Below are positions 45,419 through 53,810 of a stretch of 64,000 nt of DNA, piece after piece. The stretch's first letter is position 1; every line of letters begins with the position of its first letter. The position numbers and the translations under genes are program-made. The stretch covers positions 2,852,001 to 2,916,000 of the forward strand of contig OZ242051.1 of NCBI GenBank assembly GCA_965205255.1, written 5' to 3'. The notes under the pieces are model-generated. The model was given only the letters and a program-made list of their open reading frames with translations, did no database searches and had not been told where the DNA came from. This DNA is from G965205255 sp965205255. GTDB lineage: Bacteria > Pseudomonadota > Gammaproteobacteria > Pseudomonadales > Endozoicomonadaceae.

Positions 45419-46330
45419 ATGACAAATATACTGGAGATTAAAGGTCTTAAAAAAATTTACAGTAACGGGTTTGAAGCATTAAAAAACATTGATCTGACTG
45501 TAGAAAAAGGCGACTTCTTTGCGCTTTTAGGACCAAATGGTGCAGGGAAGTCTACCACCATTGGTGTTATATCGTCACTGGCAAAAAAAACTGCTGGTAC
45601 GGTAAGCATAGGGGGATATAATATTGATACACACGCGTATGATGCAAAGCGTCAGATTGGGATAGTGCCACAAGAATTTAACTTCAACCCGTTTGAAAAA
45701 GTAATTGATATTGTGCTCACTCAGGCAGGTTATTATGGTATTTTTCCTCATAAAGCCAGACCATTATGTGAAAAATATCTCAAGATATTAGGTTTATGGG
45801 ATAAACGATTCGTTTTTGCCCGTGAACTATCTGGTGGTATGAAAAGGCGACTAATGATTGTGAGGGCATTAATTCATCAACCCCAATTATTGATTCTCGA
45901 CGAACCAACTGCCGGTGTAGATATTGAACTTCGTCGTTCGCTTTGGAGTTTTTTGCAAGATATTAATAATCGTGGTGTTACCATTATTCTAACTACTCAT
46001 TATCTGGAAGAAGCAGAAAGCATGTGTCGTAATGTTGCAATCATTGATCATGGAGATATTATCGAAAATACCAGTATGAAATCTTTATTAAGCAAGAGAC
46101 AAAAGGAGGTGATACTACTGGATATGAAAGAAACAGTTACTCATTTACCTGTTATTAACGGATATAAAGTATTACTGGTCGACAATCATACACTTGAAGT
46201 GGAAGTGGGAAACGAAAAATCGATTAATAATCTTTTTCTGGAACTTGACGCAAAAAAATTACATGTGATGAGTATGAGAAATAAAACAAATCGGCTTGAA
46301 GAGCTTTTTGTCGGAATGACAGGGTGTTAA
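45419..46330 (+). CDS. ABC-2 type exporter ATPase (YadG-like)
   Basis: 303 residues from the ATG (MTNILEIKGL). A TTG 14 codons earlier is possible but adds a non-family leader. Walker A GPNGAGKST, signature LSGGMKRRLMIVRAL, Walker B LLILDEPTAGVD and the switch TTHYLEEAESM are all intact. With the permease 69 bases downstream it forms a YadGH-type exporter of unknown substrate. Confidence 0.92.
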   Translation: MTNILEIKGLKKIYSNGFEALKNIDLTVEKGDFFALLGPNGAGKSTTIGVISSLAKKTAGTVSIGGYNIDTHAYDAKRQIGIVPQEFNFNPFEKVIDIVLTQAGYYGIFPHKARPLCEKYLKILGLWDKRFVFARELSGGMKRRLMIVRALIHQPQLLILDEPTAGVDIELRRSLWSFLQDINNRGVTIILTTHYLEEAESMCRNVAIIDHGDIIENTSMKSLLSKRQKEVILLDMKETVTHLPVINGYKVLLVDNHTLEVEVGNEKSINNLFLELDAKKLHVMSMRNKTNRLEELFVGMTGC

Positions 46331-46399
46331 TAACAGTGCCGTTTAAAGCGGTGAAAAAAGTGAACGAAGACTAGTTTCAGGATAATTCAGGTTTCAGTT

Positions 46400-47185
46400 A
46401 TGAATACATTGTTCCAAGTAAAAGTTTGGATAGCGCTATATACAATAAGCGTCAAAGAGATAAGAAGAGTCATTCGTATATGGCCTCAGACGTTATTACC
46501 CTCTGTCATTACAACCGTACTCTATTTTGTTATTTTTGGTAGTATCATGGGTAAGCGTATAGGTAATATGGCAGGTTTCGATTATACAACGTTTGTTATT
46601 CCGGGTTTAGTGATGATGGGTTTGATTACTAATTGTTACACAAACGTAGCATCCAGTTTTTATGGTAATAAGTTTAACCATTCAATAGAAGAGGTACTGG
46701 TTTCGCCTGTGCCCGACTGGGCATTGTTGCTTGGTTATGTTATGGGTGGTGTTGTACGGGGGCTTATCGTTGCTGTATTGGTAATGATTGTCTCCATGGT
46801 TTTCACGCCTTTGCATATTCATAGCTGGTTTGCGACAATCAGTGCTATGTTACTAACAGCGTTTATTTTTGCTCTGGCAGGTTTTTTAAATGGACTTTAT
46901 GCTAAAAAGTTTGATGATGTAGGCATTATTCCTGTATTTGTCTTGACGCCATTGACGTATCTTGGTGGTGTGTTTTATTCAATTAGTGTTTTACCTCATA
47001 CTTGGAAGCTAGTGTCTTACTTTAATCCCATACTTTATGAAGTAAGTGCATTTCGTTATGGGCTATTGGGTCATAGTGAAGTAGTACACATTATTTACAC
47101 CTATCTTTTTATGGCCGTGATTGTGGTGTTACTTTTTTTAATTTCTGTCTATTTATTGCGCAAAGGTAAAGGAATTAGAACTTAA
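46400..47185 (+). CDS. ABC-2 type exporter permease (YadH-like)
   Basis: 261 residues with six predicted membrane segments and the ABC-2 core (SVITTVLYFVIFGSIMGKRI; FVIPGLVMMGLITNCYTN; VLTPLTYLGGVFYSISVLP). It pairs with the ATPase just upstream. Substrate unknown; E. coli YadH-like permeases are uncharacterised or linked to surface polysaccharide or drugs. Confidence 0.92.
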   Translation: MNTLFQVKVWIALYTISVKEIRRVIRIWPQTLLPSVITTVLYFVIFGSIMGKRIGNMAGFDYTTFVIPGLVMMGLITNCYTNVASSFYGNKFNHSIEEVLVSPVPDWALLLGYVMGGVVRGLIVAVLVMIVSMVFTPLHIHSWFATISAMLLTAFIFALAGFLNGLYAKKFDDVGIIPVFVLTPLTYLGGVFYSISVLPHTWKLVSYFNPILYEVSAFRYGLLGHSEVVHIIYTYLFMAVIVVLLFLISVYLLRKGKGIRT

Positions 47186-47563
47186 TTTTCATATCCAGTC
47201 TATTTTAGGCAGCAAGTATTTGCTGAACATTCAGTATTAGGGGCAGTTTACTAACTTGGTTTCGGGTAATTATTAGGATGCTCCACTAAAGGCAATAAAT
47301 ACCTGATAGGGCAGTATTGGTAACTTTGTGTCTGCTCAGAGAGAAAAATATTGATCATATACTTTTTGTGCAGATAAAAACCGATAGCATATTTTTGTAT
47401 TGCTAACGTATCTTTCTGAAATATTTTGAAATAAAATAAATTAAGCCACTATAAGCTAAATAATAGATACCATAATAAAAAAATAAGTAATTACTGATAG
47501 ACTTTTGTAGTTAATGCACAATAATCTAAATCAGATATGTGAAATAAGTAAAGGCAATGGTGT
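47186..47563. other. Gap upstream of the nqr operon
   Basis: 378 bases with no credible gene. It should contain the nqr promoter, but the AT-rich sequence gives several weak -10 candidates and no clear choice. Confidence 0.4.
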
Positions 47564-48895
47564 ATGATTCGGATACGTAAAGGGCTGACGATACCAATAA
47601 CAGGCTTACCCGAACAGAAAATCAATGACGGTAACCCTGTTAGAACTGTAGCGCTGTTAGGTGATGATTATGTTGGTATTAAGCCAACTATGTTGGTGAC
47701 AGAAGGTGATGCGGTTTTAGCAGGTCAGCCTTTGTTTTCGAATAAAAAAATACCGATTGTTTCTTATTCAGCACCTGTATCAGGCCAAATAGTAGAGATT
47801 AATCGAGGACATAAGCGAAAATTACAATCTGTTGTTATTGAATGTAATGATAAAGAAGGTATATCTTTTGATAAGTATGAACATAGTGAATTATCGCAAC
47901 TGTCAGGAGAGAGCATAAGAAGTCAGTTGCTGGCCTCTGGGCTATGGACAGCTCTGCGCACCCGTCCCTTAAGTAAGGTGCCAGACCCAGATAGCAAACC
48001 CCACTCAATTTTTGTAAATGCCATGGATACTCGCCCGTTATCAGCAGATCCGGCGGTCATTATCAATGAATATGAATCTGATTTTTCTGCAGGGCTGGCA
48101 TTATTGCATGTGCTCTCTGGTGGTACGCTGTACTTGATAACAGCACCTAATGTGAATATACCTTCAGGAGCAACTAAGCAAAAAGTTTTTTGTGGTCCTC
48201 ATCCGGCCGGTTTACCTGGTACTCATATTCATCATATTGACCCTGTCAGTGCCACTAAAACGGTTTGGCAGATAGATTATCAGGATGTAATTGCGTTTGG
48301 TAAGCTGTTTACTACTGGTTATATATGGCAGGAACGCATCATTGCATTAGCCGGGCCACAGGTTAGCAAACCAAGAATTATTCGAACTTTACCAGGTGCC
48401 TGCCTCGACGATGTAGTGGCTAATGAGCTCAGGGAAGGAAATAACCGAATCATCAGTGGTTCTGTGCTTGGTGGAACAAATGCTGTAAAGCCAGTTAATT
48501 TTTTGGGCCGTTATCATACGCAAGTTAGTGTACTTAAGGAAGGAACAGAACGGTCTTTATTTCATTACTTAAGTCCCGGTATCAATCGTTTTTCCGTATT
48601 ACCTATATATTTGTCAAGATTGTTTAAAAAACGTTTTGATATGACTACCTCATCTAATGGGAGCCCACGGGCAATGGTGCCTGTTGGCAGTTATGAAAAG
48701 GTTATGCCTTTGGATATTCTTCCTACACAATTGTTACGCTCATTAATTGTGGGTGATATTGATACAGCTGAAAAACTGGGTATGCTCGAACTGGATGAAG
48801 AAGATTTAGCGTTGTGTACATTTGTTTGTCCAGGCAAATATGAATATGGTCCCATATTGCGCGATAATCTCACAAAGTATGAGAAAGAGGTGTAG
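47564..48895 (+). CDS. nqrA: Na+-translocating NADH:quinone reductase subunit A
   Basis: 443 residues, usual length. It begins with the family segment IRIRKGLTIPITGLPEQ. Peripheral subunit that contributes to the quinone site. First gene of nqrABCDEF; its TAG stop is two bases before the nqrB ATG. The complex oxidises NADH and pumps sodium, as in marine gammaproteobacteria. Confidence 0.96.
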   Translation: MIRIRKGLTIPITGLPEQKINDGNPVRTVALLGDDYVGIKPTMLVTEGDAVLAGQPLFSNKKIPIVSYSAPVSGQIVEINRGHKRKLQSVVIECNDKEGISFDKYEHSELSQLSGESIRSQLLASGLWTALRTRPLSKVPDPDSKPHSIFVNAMDTRPLSADPAVIINEYESDFSAGLALLHVLSGGTLYLITAPNVNIPSGATKQKVFCGPHPAGLPGTHIHHIDPVSATKTVWQIDYQDVIAFGKLFTTGYIWQERIIALAGPQVSKPRIIRTLPGACLDDVVANELREGNNRIISGSVLGGTNAVKPVNFLGRYHTQVSVLKEGTERSLFHYLSPGINRFSVLPIYLSRLFKKRFDMTTSSNGSPRAMVPVGSYEKVMPLDILPTQLLRSLIVGDIDTAEKLGMLELDEEDLALCTFVCPGKYEYGPILRDNLTKYEKEV

Positions 48896-48897
48896 TG

Positions 48898-50124
48898 ATG
48901 ACGGGAAAGCATCATATAAAGAAAACATCAGCACTAAGGCAATATCTTGATAAAATTGCACCAAACTTTCATAAGGGTGGAAAGTATCAGAAGTTCTATT
49001 CTCTTTATGAGGCAGTTGACACCATTTTCTATAGCCCTCCAACTGTCACCCATACTTCTTCTCATGTTCGCGACGGTATTGATCTGAAACGAATAATGAT
49101 TACTGTCTGGCTTTGCACATTTCCAGCCATGTTTTTCGGGATGTGGAATGTGGGATTTCAGGCAAATCAAGCTATTTCTGGTGGGGCAATTGTGCCATCT
49201 GACTGGCATAGCTGGTTTTTTCTGGGACATAATCCATTATCTTTTTGGGATAATTTTGTTTACGGTATGTCATATTTTATTCCTATTTATCTGACCACTT
49301 TTATTGTAGGGGGAATTTGGGAGGTTCTCTTTGCTGTTGTGCGTGGCCATGAAATTAACGAAGGTTTTTTTGTCACGTCGGTACTATTTGCTTTAACCAT
49401 GCCACCGACTGTCCCCCTGTGGCAGGTGGCCTTGGGTATTTCATTTGGTATTGTTATTGGTAAAGAAGTGTTTGGTGGTACAGGTAAAAATTTTCTTAAT
49501 CCGGCATTGGTCGGTCGAGCCTTTCTGTACTTTGCCTATCCGGCACAATTGTCGGGTGCTACTATTTGGACAGCTGCCGACAGTTTTAGCGGTGCTACAG
49601 CATTAAGTCTTGCACAAGATGGTGGTGTTACAAATATAACGCATCATGGTATTAGCTGGTTGCATGCTTTTTTAGGAATGATGCAGGGGTCTGTGGGTGA
49701 AACATCTACGCTGGCTATATTTATCGGTGGTGCAGTGTTGTTGCTCATGGGTATAGCCTCATGGCGCATTGTTGCGGGCACGTTATTCGGTATGATTGTG
49801 ATGAGTCTTATTTTTAACGGTATAGGTTCAACAACAAATCAGATGTTTGCGATGCCTTGGTACTGGCATTTGGTGTTGGGTGGTTTTGCTTTTGGTTTGA
49901 TATTTATGACCACAGATCCTGTATCTGCTTCGATGACACATACAGGACGTTGGTTTTTTGGTATTTTAGTTGGTGTTATGACCATATTGATTCGTGTGAT
50001 TAATCCCGCTTACCCTGAAGGTATAATGCTGGCAATTCTATTTGCTAATATTTTTGCGCCACTTATTGATCACGTGGTAATCAGAGCCAATATCAGGCGC
50101 AGGGAGGCTAGAAACCGTGGGTAA
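48898..50124 (+). CDS. nqrB: Na+-translocating NADH:quinone reductase subunit B
   Basis: 408 residues from the ATG at 48898 (a GTG one codon earlier overlaps the nqrA stop). About ten membrane segments. The FMN-attachment motif FSGATALSLAQ carries the threonine flavinylated by ApbE, whose gene is at 62.8 kb. It overlaps nqrC by eight bases. Confidence 0.96.
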   Translation: MTGKHHIKKTSALRQYLDKIAPNFHKGGKYQKFYSLYEAVDTIFYSPPTVTHTSSHVRDGIDLKRIMITVWLCTFPAMFFGMWNVGFQANQAISGGAIVPSDWHSWFFLGHNPLSFWDNFVYGMSYFIPIYLTTFIVGGIWEVLFAVVRGHEINEGFFVTSVLFALTMPPTVPLWQVALGISFGIVIGKEVFGGTGKNFLNPALVGRAFLYFAYPAQLSGATIWTAADSFSGATALSLAQDGGVTNITHHGISWLHAFLGMMQGSVGETSTLAIFIGGAVLLLMGIASWRIVAGTLFGMIVMSLIFNGIGSTTNQMFAMPWYWHLVLGGFAFGLIFMTTDPVSASMTHTGRWFFGILVGVMTILIRVINPAYPEGIMLAILFANIFAPLIDHVVIRANIRRREARNRG

Positions 50125-50917
50125 CAATGATTCCATAAAAAAGGTGTTGATAGTTACTGTTGTACTTTGCCTGGTTTGTTCAGTGCTGGTTGCATCAACA
50201 GCCGTGTTTCTTAAACAGCGACAGGAAGATAATAAAAAGCTTGATGTTGAAAAAAATATTTTGGAAGTAACAGGGCTGGTTAAAAATGCAGATAATCTAT
50301 CCAGATCAGAAATACTTCAGATGTCATCGGACAATATTCAGGCTGCGCTAGTAGACTTACGTACAGGTAGACTGTATACCGGAAATAAAATAGATATTGC
50401 AACCTATGATGCTATGAATGCGATTAAAAACCCCAAGCTTTCAAAAGCATTGAGCCAGCAAGATGACCCTGCTTTAATCAAACGTAAAGAATATTATGCA
50501 AAAGTTTTTATGCTTAAGGATAAGAAAGGCAAGCTGAAAGTATTAGTACTGCCTGTGCGAGGTTATGGCTTGTGGTCAACACTTTATGGCTTTTTAGCGC
50601 TAAAAGGAGATTTGAAAACAGTACAGGGCCTGACTTTTTATGAGCAAAAGGAAACACCAGGGTTAGGTGGAGAAGTTGATAATCCTCGCTGGAAATCGCA
50701 GTGGCATAATAAGTTGATTCGGTCTTCAGATGGTAAGCTTGATATTCATGTGATCAAAGGTGGAGTCAGCAGTGAGCCGAGCAGAGCAGCTCATGAGGTG
50801 GACGCAATATCTGGTGCAACCTTAACCAGCCGGGGTGTAGATAATCTGATTAATTTTTGGCTTGGCCCACATGGATTTGGTCCGTTTTTGAAAAATTTAA
50901 GTGATGGGGATGCGTAA
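50117..50917 (+). CDS. nqrC: Na+-translocating NADH:quinone reductase subunit C
   Basis: 266 residues, starting at GTG inside the end of nqrB (MGNNDSIKKV). One N-terminal membrane segment and a periplasmic flavin domain with the ApbE target DAISGATLTSRGVDNL. It carries the second covalent FMN. Confidence 0.95.
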   Translation: MGNNDSIKKVLIVTVVLCLVCSVLVASTAVFLKQRQEDNKKLDVEKNILEVTGLVKNADNLSRSEILQMSSDNIQAALVDLRTGRLYTGNKIDIATYDAMNAIKNPKLSKALSQQDDPALIKRKEYYAKVFMLKDKKGKLKVLVLPVRGYGLWSTLYGFLALKGDLKTVQGLTFYEQKETPGLGGEVDNPRWKSQWHNKLIRSSDGKLDIHVIKGGVSSEPSRAAHEVDAISGATLTSRGVDNLINFWLGPHGFGPFLKNLSDGDA

Positions 50918-51583
50918 ATGACAACTAAAGTAAAAGGTGTGTTGTTATCCCCTGTTGTGGATAATAACCCTATAACACTTCAGGTATTGGGTATTTGTTC
51001 AGCGCTTGCTGTTACCACCAATATGAAAACCAGTTTAGTTATGGCGGTTTCTGTGACAGTGGTGACGGCATTGTCGAATATGTTTATATCCATGTTACGA
51101 AAACATATTCCAGGCAGTATTCGAATTATTGTGCAGATGACTATTATTGCATCATTAGTGATTGTTGTTGATCAGGTGCTTCGGGCTTATGCCTTTCAAA
51201 TCAGCAAGCAACTCTCCGTGTTTGTCGGGTTAATTATTACTAACTGTATAGTCATGGGACGAGCAGAAGGTTTTGCAATGAGCAACACGCCGAAGGCATC
51301 ATTTCTGGACGGCATTGGAAACGGGGTGGGGTATGGCCTTATTTTAATCATTGTTGCATTTTTTCGTGAGCTTCTGGGAGCAGGTAAACTATTTGGTATT
51401 ACAGTTCTTCCGGCTATTAATAATGGCGGGTGGTATATTCCCAATGGTTTGATGCTTTTGGCACCCAGTGCTTTCTTTTTAATTGGTCTGTTAATTTGGG
51501 TGGTTCGTATACGCCGGCCGGAGCAGGTTGAAAAAGAAGAGTTTGTAATCGCTCCACAAAATAAAATGATGGAGGAGCACTAA
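50918..51583 (+). CDS. nqrD: Na+-translocating NADH:quinone reductase subunit D
   Basis: 221 residues with about six membrane segments. Family marks NPITLQVLGICSALAVTTNM (with the cluster-binding Cys) and LIITNCIVMGRAEGFAM, and a second Cys in this inverted-topology pair with NqrE. It starts immediately after nqrC and abuts nqrE. Confidence 0.95.
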   Translation: MTTKVKGVLLSPVVDNNPITLQVLGICSALAVTTNMKTSLVMAVSVTVVTALSNMFISMLRKHIPGSIRIIVQMTIIASLVIVVDQVLRAYAFQISKQLSVFVGLIITNCIVMGRAEGFAMSNTPKASFLDGIGNGVGYGLILIIVAFFRELLGAGKLFGITVLPAINNGGWYIPNGLMLLAPSAFFLIGLLIWVVRIRRPEQVEKEEFVIAPQNKMMEEH

Positions 51584-52194
51584 TGTTTGAGCATTATTTG
51601 GGCCTGTTTTTTAAAGCTGTATTTGTTGAAAATATGGCGTTGGCATTCTTTTTGGGTATGTGTACGTTTCTTGCTGTATCCAAAAAAGTTCAAACAGCTT
51701 TAGGATTGGGTATTGCTGTAGTTGTCGTACAAACTATCACGGTGCCAGTGAATAATCTTGTTTTTCAGCATTTATTAAAAGCAGGTGCGTTATCTTGGGC
51801 AGGTCTGCCTGATGTGGATTTAAGTTTTCTTGGTTTTATTACTTACATTGGAGTGATTGCTGCCATTGTTCAGATTCTTGAGTTTGTACTGGATAAATAT
51901 GTACCTGTGTTATACAACGCACTGGGTATTTATCTGCCGTTAATTACCGTAAATTGTGCCATTTTAGGAGGTACGTTATTTATGGTAGAACGAGATTATA
52001 CGTTTAACGATAGTGTCGTATATGGGTTTGGATCAGGTTTTGGTTGGGCTCTGGCAATTGTTGCGTTGGCTGGTATCAGGGAAAAACTTAAATACAGCGA
52101 TGTCCCGCAGGGATTACAGGGGTTGGGTATTACGTTTATCACGGCTGGCTTGATGGCGCTGGGATTTATGTCGTTTTCTGGCGTTCAACTATAG
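51583..52194 (+). CDS. nqrE: Na+-translocating NADH:quinone reductase subunit E
   Basis: 203 residues with six membrane segments, homologous to NqrD in inverted topology. MALAFFLGMCTFLAVSKKV and LPLITVNCAILGGTLFM carry the cysteines that bind the intramembrane iron-sulfur cluster with NqrD. The start overlaps the nqrD stop by one base. Confidence 0.95.
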   Translation: MFEHYLGLFFKAVFVENMALAFFLGMCTFLAVSKKVQTALGLGIAVVVVQTITVPVNNLVFQHLLKAGALSWAGLPDVDLSFLGFITYIGVIAAIVQILEFVLDKYVPVLYNALGIYLPLITVNCAILGGTLFMVERDYTFNDSVVYGFGSGFGWALAIVALAGIREKLKYSDVPQGLQGLGITFITAGLMALGFMSFSGVQL

Positions 52195-52210
52195 TGGGGG
52201 GAAGAACATA

Positions 52211-53443
52211 ATGGATGATATTCATGTAATTCTTCTGGGTATCAGTATGTTTACCCTGATCGTTTTAGGACTGGTCGCCATTATTCTTGTAGCCAAGGCT
52301 ATTATGGTGAGTAGTGGTAATGTAACAATTGATATTAATAACGACCCAGAAAAAAGTATTCAGGTAGCAGGCGGAGGAAAGCTATTACAAACCCTTGCCA
52401 CTCAAAATATTTTCCTTTCTTCTGCTTGTGGAGGTGGAGGAACCTGCGCTCAATGTCGTTGCAAGGTAAATAGTGGTGGTGGTGCTGCACTGGCTACTGA
52501 AGAACCTCATTTTACCAGAGGAGAACTACGTGAAGGTTGGAGACTTTCTTGTCAGGTGCCTGTAAAGCAGGATATGAAAATAGAGGTGCCTGAAGAATTT
52601 TTTGGCGTAAAAAAATGGGAGTGTGAAGTTATAGCCAATAATAATGTAGCCACTTTTATTAAAGAATTAACGCTCAGGCTACCGGAAGGTGAGCACATTG
52701 ACTTCAAAGCTGGAGGTTACGTTCAGCTTGAATCACCGCCACATGAAATAGCTTACAAAAATATCAATGTGCCGGAAAAATTTAAAGGTGACTGGGACAA
52801 ATTTAACCTTTGGCAGTATCGATCAAAGGTTGCTGAAACAGTGACCCGTGCTTATTCAATGGCTAATTATCCAGAAGAAAAAGGATTACTTAAGTTTAAT
52901 ATTCGCATTGCGTCTCCACCTCCGGGTTCAGATTTTCCGCCAGGACAAATGTCGTCTTATGCCTTTGGGCTGAAGCCGGGTGATAGTATGACAGTTTATG
53001 GCCCTTTTGGTGAATTTTTTGCCAAAGATACTGATGCAGAAATGGTGTTTGTGGGTGGTGGTGCTGGCATGGCACCCATGCGATCACATATTTTTGATCA
53101 GTTACGGCGTATAAAAACAAACCGAAAAATCAGCTTTTGGTATGGTGCACGTTCGTTACGTGAAGCCTTTTATGTGGAAGAGTTTAACCAGCTGGCTGAA
53201 GAGAATGATAATTTTAGCTGGTATCTTGCCTTGTCAGATCCACAACCAGAAGATAATTGGACAGGTTTAACCGGTTTCATCCATCAGGTGTTACTGGATA
53301 ATTATTTAAAAGATCATCCGGCACCAGAAGACTGTGAGTTTTATATGTGTGGTCCTCCGATGATGAATACGGCTGTAATCAATATGCTTGATGACTTGGG
53401 AGTAGAACCGGATAATATTCTTTTGGATGATTTTGGTGGTTAG
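52211..53443 (+). CDS. nqrF: Na+-translocating NADH:quinone reductase subunit F
   Basis: 410 residues. An N-terminal membrane helix, then the 2Fe-2S domain (SACGGGGTCAQCRCKV), an FAD domain (RAYSMANYPEE) and an NADH domain (VFVGGGAGMAPMRSH; FYMCGPPMMNTAVINML). It is the entry point for electrons from NADH. Last of the contiguous nqr genes; apbE and nqrM, normally next, lie 9.3 kb further on. Confidence 0.96.
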   Translation: MDDIHVILLGISMFTLIVLGLVAIILVAKAIMVSSGNVTIDINNDPEKSIQVAGGGKLLQTLATQNIFLSSACGGGGTCAQCRCKVNSGGGAALATEEPHFTRGELREGWRLSCQVPVKQDMKIEVPEEFFGVKKWECEVIANNNVATFIKELTLRLPEGEHIDFKAGGYVQLESPPHEIAYKNINVPEKFKGDWDKFNLWQYRSKVAETVTRAYSMANYPEEKGLLKFNIRIASPPPGSDFPPGQMSSYAFGLKPGDSMTVYGPFGEFFAKDTDAEMVFVGGGAGMAPMRSHIFDQLRRIKTNRKISFWYGARSLREAFYVEEFNQLAEENDNFSWYLALSDPQPEDNWTGLTGFIHQVLLDNYLKDHPAPEDCEFYMCGPPMMNTAVINMLDDLGVEPDNILLDDFGG

Positions 53444-53750
53444 CGTTTATGTAGGATACTTTGAGGTAGCGTCAGAACCCTGTGCCAGTTCAGGATGATC
53501 AATATTGCTCATATGATCTTTGTTGTACGGGTAAAAACCGGTGATTGGTATAGAATACGTTGTACTTTCTGATTGATTGACCACTATAAAGATCGTATTT
53601 AAAGTAGCATCAGGATTTGGAAACTAATTTACATGCTTGATGGCTTTGAGAGTGTCTTTCTTGAGCATTGAGCTATTGTCCATCTGCTTGTCTATAGTAT
53701 CCATCTTGCCTGATGCGGGTAAGTTTAAATCAAAACAATTAGTCCATCAT

Positions 53751-53796
53751 AAAAAAGCCTGAAACTTCTGTATTGCAAAAGTTCCTGGCTTTTTAT
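53751..53796. terminator. Bidirectional terminator after nqrF and the hemopexin-like gene
   Basis: Arms AAAAAAGCCTGAAACTT and AAAGTTCCTGGCTTTTT form a long stem with T runs on both strands. It serves the converging nqrF (plus) and the gene ending at 53811 (minus). A copy occurs at 58072. Confidence 0.75.
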
Positions 53797-53810
53797 TGAT
53801 AGTACAATTA